Shown in pieces: positions 6,064 through 6,083 of a stretch of 6,083 nt of DNA. The position numbers and the translations under genes are program-made. Source of the DNA: Gammaproteobacteria bacterium (GTDB lineage Bacteria; Pseudomonadota; Gammaproteobacteria; Pseudomonadales; Pseudomonadaceae); assembly GCA_012800475.1 (NCBI GenBank), contig JAAZJF010000089.1, forward strand, positions 1 to 6,083, in the 5' to 3' direction. Position 1 is the stretch's first letter. Every line of letters starts with the position of its first letter. The notes under the pieces are model-generated. The model searched no databases. It saw only the letters and a list, made by a program, of their open reading frames with translations, and was not told the origin of the DNA.

Positions 6064-6083
6064 ACCCAATGCACTTACAGCAG

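Noticed and set aside
6055..6083. Possible C-terminus of a convergent minus-strand gene (...AVSALGDL then TGA)
   Set aside because: Only eight codons are inside the window, too few to distinguish from chance.

Overview
The window looks like chromosomal DNA from a gamma-proteobacterium of the Pseudomonadaceae. It carries a 500-residue NhaB-type Na+/H+ antiporter, a dienoyl-CoA isomerase, a NudC NADH pyrophosphatase and a TSUP transporter. From memory this order matches the Pseudomonas aeruginosa nhaB neighbourhood. Base composition appears close to 50% GC, low for Pseudomonas, so a lower-GC lineage of the family is likely. That placement is inference; no search was run.

Left part (1-1400) is a decaying or rearranged segment. 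A YafY-type WYL regulator on the minus strand is split by a one-base frameshift into a helix-turn-helix piece (1021-845) and a WYL effector piece (786-19). Facing it on the plus strand is an internal fragment (about 1064-1321) that resembles the N-terminal half of a large AAA-family ATPase. It has an in-frame TGA and neither a Walker motif nor a C-terminus. It stops two bases from the 3' end of an intact minus-strand tRNA-Arg(CCU) gene (1400-1324, CCA encoded). A perfect 6+1+6 palindrome lies between the two broken genes.

Middle part (1401-4285). A gene-free stretch (1401-1777) is followed by a plus-strand TSUP (TauE/SafE) permease gene. Its last 33 bases overlap the end of convergent nudC. 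On the minus strand, a crotonase-family gene precedes nudC by 93 bp and the two probably form one transcript. The Asp124/Glu144/Asp152 spacing in the crotonase marks it as a delta3,5-delta2,4-dienoyl-CoA isomerase, which handles odd-position double bonds in unsaturated fatty acid beta-oxidation.

Right part (4286-6083). A 210-bp divergent intergenic region separates the isomerase gene from nhaB. It holds a plausible sigma70 promoter for the isomerase-nudC pair, flanked by two copies of a 10-bp direct repeat. nhaB is complete and its stop codon lies in the A-tract of a strong, probably bidirectional terminator. A 27-nt imperfect palindrome follows at the window edge.

Functionally the intact genes are housekeeping: sodium/pH homeostasis (NhaB), fatty-acid oxidation (isomerase), NAD(H) and NAD-capped RNA turnover (NudC) and anion export or uptake (TSUP). 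I see no CRISPR array, transposase, phage gene or clear novel system. The most unusual part is the co-decayed regulator/ATPase pair beside the tRNA.
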